The notes beneath the pieces are model-generated. The model was not told the DNA's origin and ran no database searches. It was given only the letters and a program-made list of their open reading frames with translations. 5,017 bases of DNA from an uncultured Bacilli bacterium (GTDB lineage Bacteria; Bacillota_I; Bacilli_A; RF39; UBA660). The position numbers were made by a program, and so were the translations under genes. The DNA is taken from positions 1 through 5,017 of the forward strand of contig CANQVY010000096.1 in assembly GCA_947627405.1 (NCBI GenBank), given 5' to 3'. Shown here piece by piece: positions 3,737-5,017 of this stretch (positions within the stretch are counted from its first letter, which is position 1; every line of letters begins with the position of its first letter).

Positions 3737-5017
3737 TTATATGCAAAAAGCGGGAGCGACCGAACTAGTACTGTAACCATAGCTATTGTCGGCAGCGCCG
3801 CTGGAGTCCACATAACACCAATAATATCCATAACTTGAAGCGTAATACGAGCTCGGACTTCTTAACCAATAATAATCAGAACTTCCTTTTGTCCCATTTT
3901 TATTTAAGTATTTTATACGATTATTTGAAGTTTTAAAATAATCGTACTGAACACCTTCATAATTGCCTGGATTTTGGCCTCCCAAATAATTGCTATAAGT
4001 GGACGTTCCAAACACCTCTGGATAACTTAGCAACCAGCATTTATCATTTGTTACTATTGGCGCTTCATCTGCTTTAGTATGATATTTTAAATTATTCTTT
4101 TTAACCTCTTTTACTAATGAATTAAATGTAGCAGGCATTGAGTTCAAAAATGATCCGTTAAGATAATTTCTAAGTGGACTTTCGGAATAATTTTCATTAT
4201 CACTAACCGGATAGTGTGATTTACCCCAATAATATTCATATTCTGCTGAATTATTATTTGCTAATACTTCTCTACAATTTATTGTAACAGCAGATTTATT
4301 CTTACCATAGATAGGATCTTTCAAATCATCGTGATTAAATCCAAGTATGACCATCATCATATCTTGAGCGGCATGTGCTTTAGAAGCGTTAGAATCAACC
4401 ACAGTTGCGTTCAAATGTACTTTTCTAGTATCCCCAACATGCCAATGGTCGGCGATATTAATAGCACCTTTATAGTGCGCATTTAACATAGCACTTATTT
4501 CTTCATCGGTAGCAGTCGCAAATGGTACAATATTAGGAATCAGTGTAGGCATTCCTATAGTTCTATTTGCCTCGTTTGTATTATAAATTCCCTTGTCAGA
4601 GTATGGAAATATCGAAATATAATAAGTTTCGTCATTTATCAAATCATTTATCTCAAGAGCATCAGTTTTATACGCATTACGCGAAGTATTATCAATTGCT
4701 ACTGTTCCATCGTTTGGTCCACTAGGATAACCACCCGTTTTATATACAACTTTTGTTCCCTTCCATGTGCAAAGTAATGTGTTATCACCGTCATAAGTAT
4801 CTTCCGGATCTTCCCAAGTTATTTTTAACGATTGATCTCTTGATGTCACAGAAATGTTTTTTACATTCATAGGAGCAACCCCTCCAGATGGTAAATTTAA
4901 AATTTCTTCATCAAAATTTTTTGCCGGAATTAAAGACTCATCACCCTTTTTACTTTTTATAGTTCCATTTACAACAGCAACATAATTTCTTTTAAATTTA
5001 TTCCAATTATCTTGTAA
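3737..5017 (-). CDS. DGR target: tail-fibre-like protein with Fn3-like and DUF6273/C-type-lectin-like domains (5' end outside window)
   Basis: The frame is open to the right edge, giving 426 visible residues with the start outside the window. Numbers below count from Met at 4870. Upstream of it lie 49 codons including GTIKSKKGDESLIPAKNF, which matches the I-[RK]-x-K-x-G...F-x-x-E-I pattern common in Firmicutes phage tail proteins. Residues 1 to about 107 resemble an Fn3-like fibre domain (SLKITWEDPED, KTGGYPSGPNDGT, YYISIFPYSDKG). Residues from about 115 to 377 match DUF6273 as found in DGR targets: WHVGDTRKVHL, HAAQDMMMVI, YYWLRSP and the terminal SVAPAFCI, a C-type-lectin-like fold. The last 38 residues are encoded by the VR. 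The likely role is host-receptor binding at the virion tip. An internal start at 4870 (GGAGG, 10-nt spacer) is possible but would cut the conserved upstream segment. Confidence 0.9.
   Translation of the reverse strand, partial: LQDNWNKFKRNYVAVVNGTIKSKKGDESLIPAKNFDEEILNLPSGGVAPMNVKNISVTSRDQSLKITWEDPEDTYDGDNTLLCTWKGTKVVYKTGGYPSGPNDGTVAIDNTSRNAYKTDALEINDLINDETYYISIFPYSDKGIYNTNEANRTIGMPTLIPNIVPFATATDEEISAMLNAHYKGAINIADHWHVGDTRKVHLNATVVDSNASKAHAAQDMMMVILGFNHDDLKDPIYGKNKSAVTINCREVLANNNSAEYEYYWGKSHYPVSDNENYSESPLRNYLNGSFLNSMPATFNSLVKEVKKNNLKYHTKADEAPIVTNDKCWLLSYPEVFGTSTYSNYLGGQNPGNYEGVQYDYFKTSNNRIKYLNKNGTKGSSDYYWLRSPSSYYASSYGYYWCYVDSSGAADNSYGYSTSSVAPAFCI
3744..3853 (-). repeat. DGR variable repeat (VR)
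   Basis: This is the 3' end of the target gene, encoding residues 340-376. Against the TR it shows 13 substitutions in the 103-bp core, all at template A: six A to T, six A to G and one A to C. They change codons 342, 344, 347, 350, 353, 355, 361, 363, 364, 366, 367 and 369; all were AAY in the template and now encode six Tyr, three Ser, two Asp and one Ala. Codon 374 (GAT to GCT) just beyond the core also differs at an A. The invariant codons include Trp351, Cys352, Gly348, Gly358 and Gly365, which would hold the lectin fold. Confidence 0.97.
3751..3763 (-). other. IMH-like conserved 3' end of VR
   Basis: Coding-strand TCGGTCGCTCCCG is identical to the TR block at 3088-3100. It encodes the SVAP segment of the target C-terminus and is the likely site where cDNA integration begins. 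It has no A in the template, so it cannot be diversified, which keeps the anchor constant through repeated homing. Confidence 0.75.

Noticed and set aside
3737..4870. Treating ATG 4870 as the true start of the target gene
   Set aside because: A GGAGG lies 10 nt upstream, but the frame stays open to the edge and encodes a recognisable phage tail segment.
1..5017. CRISPR array, tRNA, rRNA, insertion sequence, attachment site or second VR
   Set aside because: No regularly spaced repeats, cloverleaf, transposase, terminal repeats or further copy of the TR core were found on reading the window.

Overview
The window is an AT-rich stretch of a tailed-phage or prophage genome, most likely from a gut-type low-GC Bacillota host. 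The evidence is AT-rich codon use, GGAGG-type ribosome binding sites, a phage tail-fibre architecture typical of Firmicutes phages, and a holin/lysis-like gene cluster. Every convincing gene lies on the minus strand, so transcription runs from high to low coordinates.

Right half (about 2820-5017): a complete diversity-generating retroelement (DGR). In transcription order it has (1) the 3' part of a tail-fibre-like target gene with an Fn3-like domain and a C-terminal DUF6273/C-type-lectin-like domain, whose last 40 or so residues are the variable repeat (VR, about 3744-3853); (2) a 9-bp perfect inverted repeat just past the target stop codon; (3) avd, the DGR accessory four-helix-bundle gene; (4) the template repeat (TR, about 3081-3190) in a non-coding stretch; (5) a structured-looking spacer; (6) a DGR-type reverse transcriptase with YMDD and the LGxxxSQ signature. 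TR and VR align without gaps at a constant offset of 663 bp. Over the 103-bp core (TR 3088-3190, VR 3751-3853) I count 13 differences, all at template adenines on the coding strand (13 of 34 A), with none at the 69 other positions. That pattern is specific to mutagenic retrohoming and shows that this cassette, or a close ancestor, has been active.

Left half (1-1640): a lysis-type module continues in the same direction: a papain-family (C1) cysteine protease with an intact Gln/Cys/His/Asn set, a small membrane-anchored coiled-coil protein, a probable holin with three membrane segments, and the first 55 codons of a gene that looks like an endolysin/peptidase and runs off the window. These four genes are tightly spaced, and at the last two junctions the Shine-Dalgarno overlaps the preceding stop codon.

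Taken together, the target gene would encode the receptor-binding tip of a virion. The reverse transcriptase with Avd would copy the TR-containing RNA with adenine mutagenesis and paste it into the VR, altering the surface that contacts the host. The genes to the left would release progeny. The system class (DGR) is known. The points deserving a second look are the near-complete AAY-codon design of the TR, the Tyr/Ser-rich outcome, the hairpin beside the VR, the spacer RNA, and the cysteine protease between the DGR and the holin.
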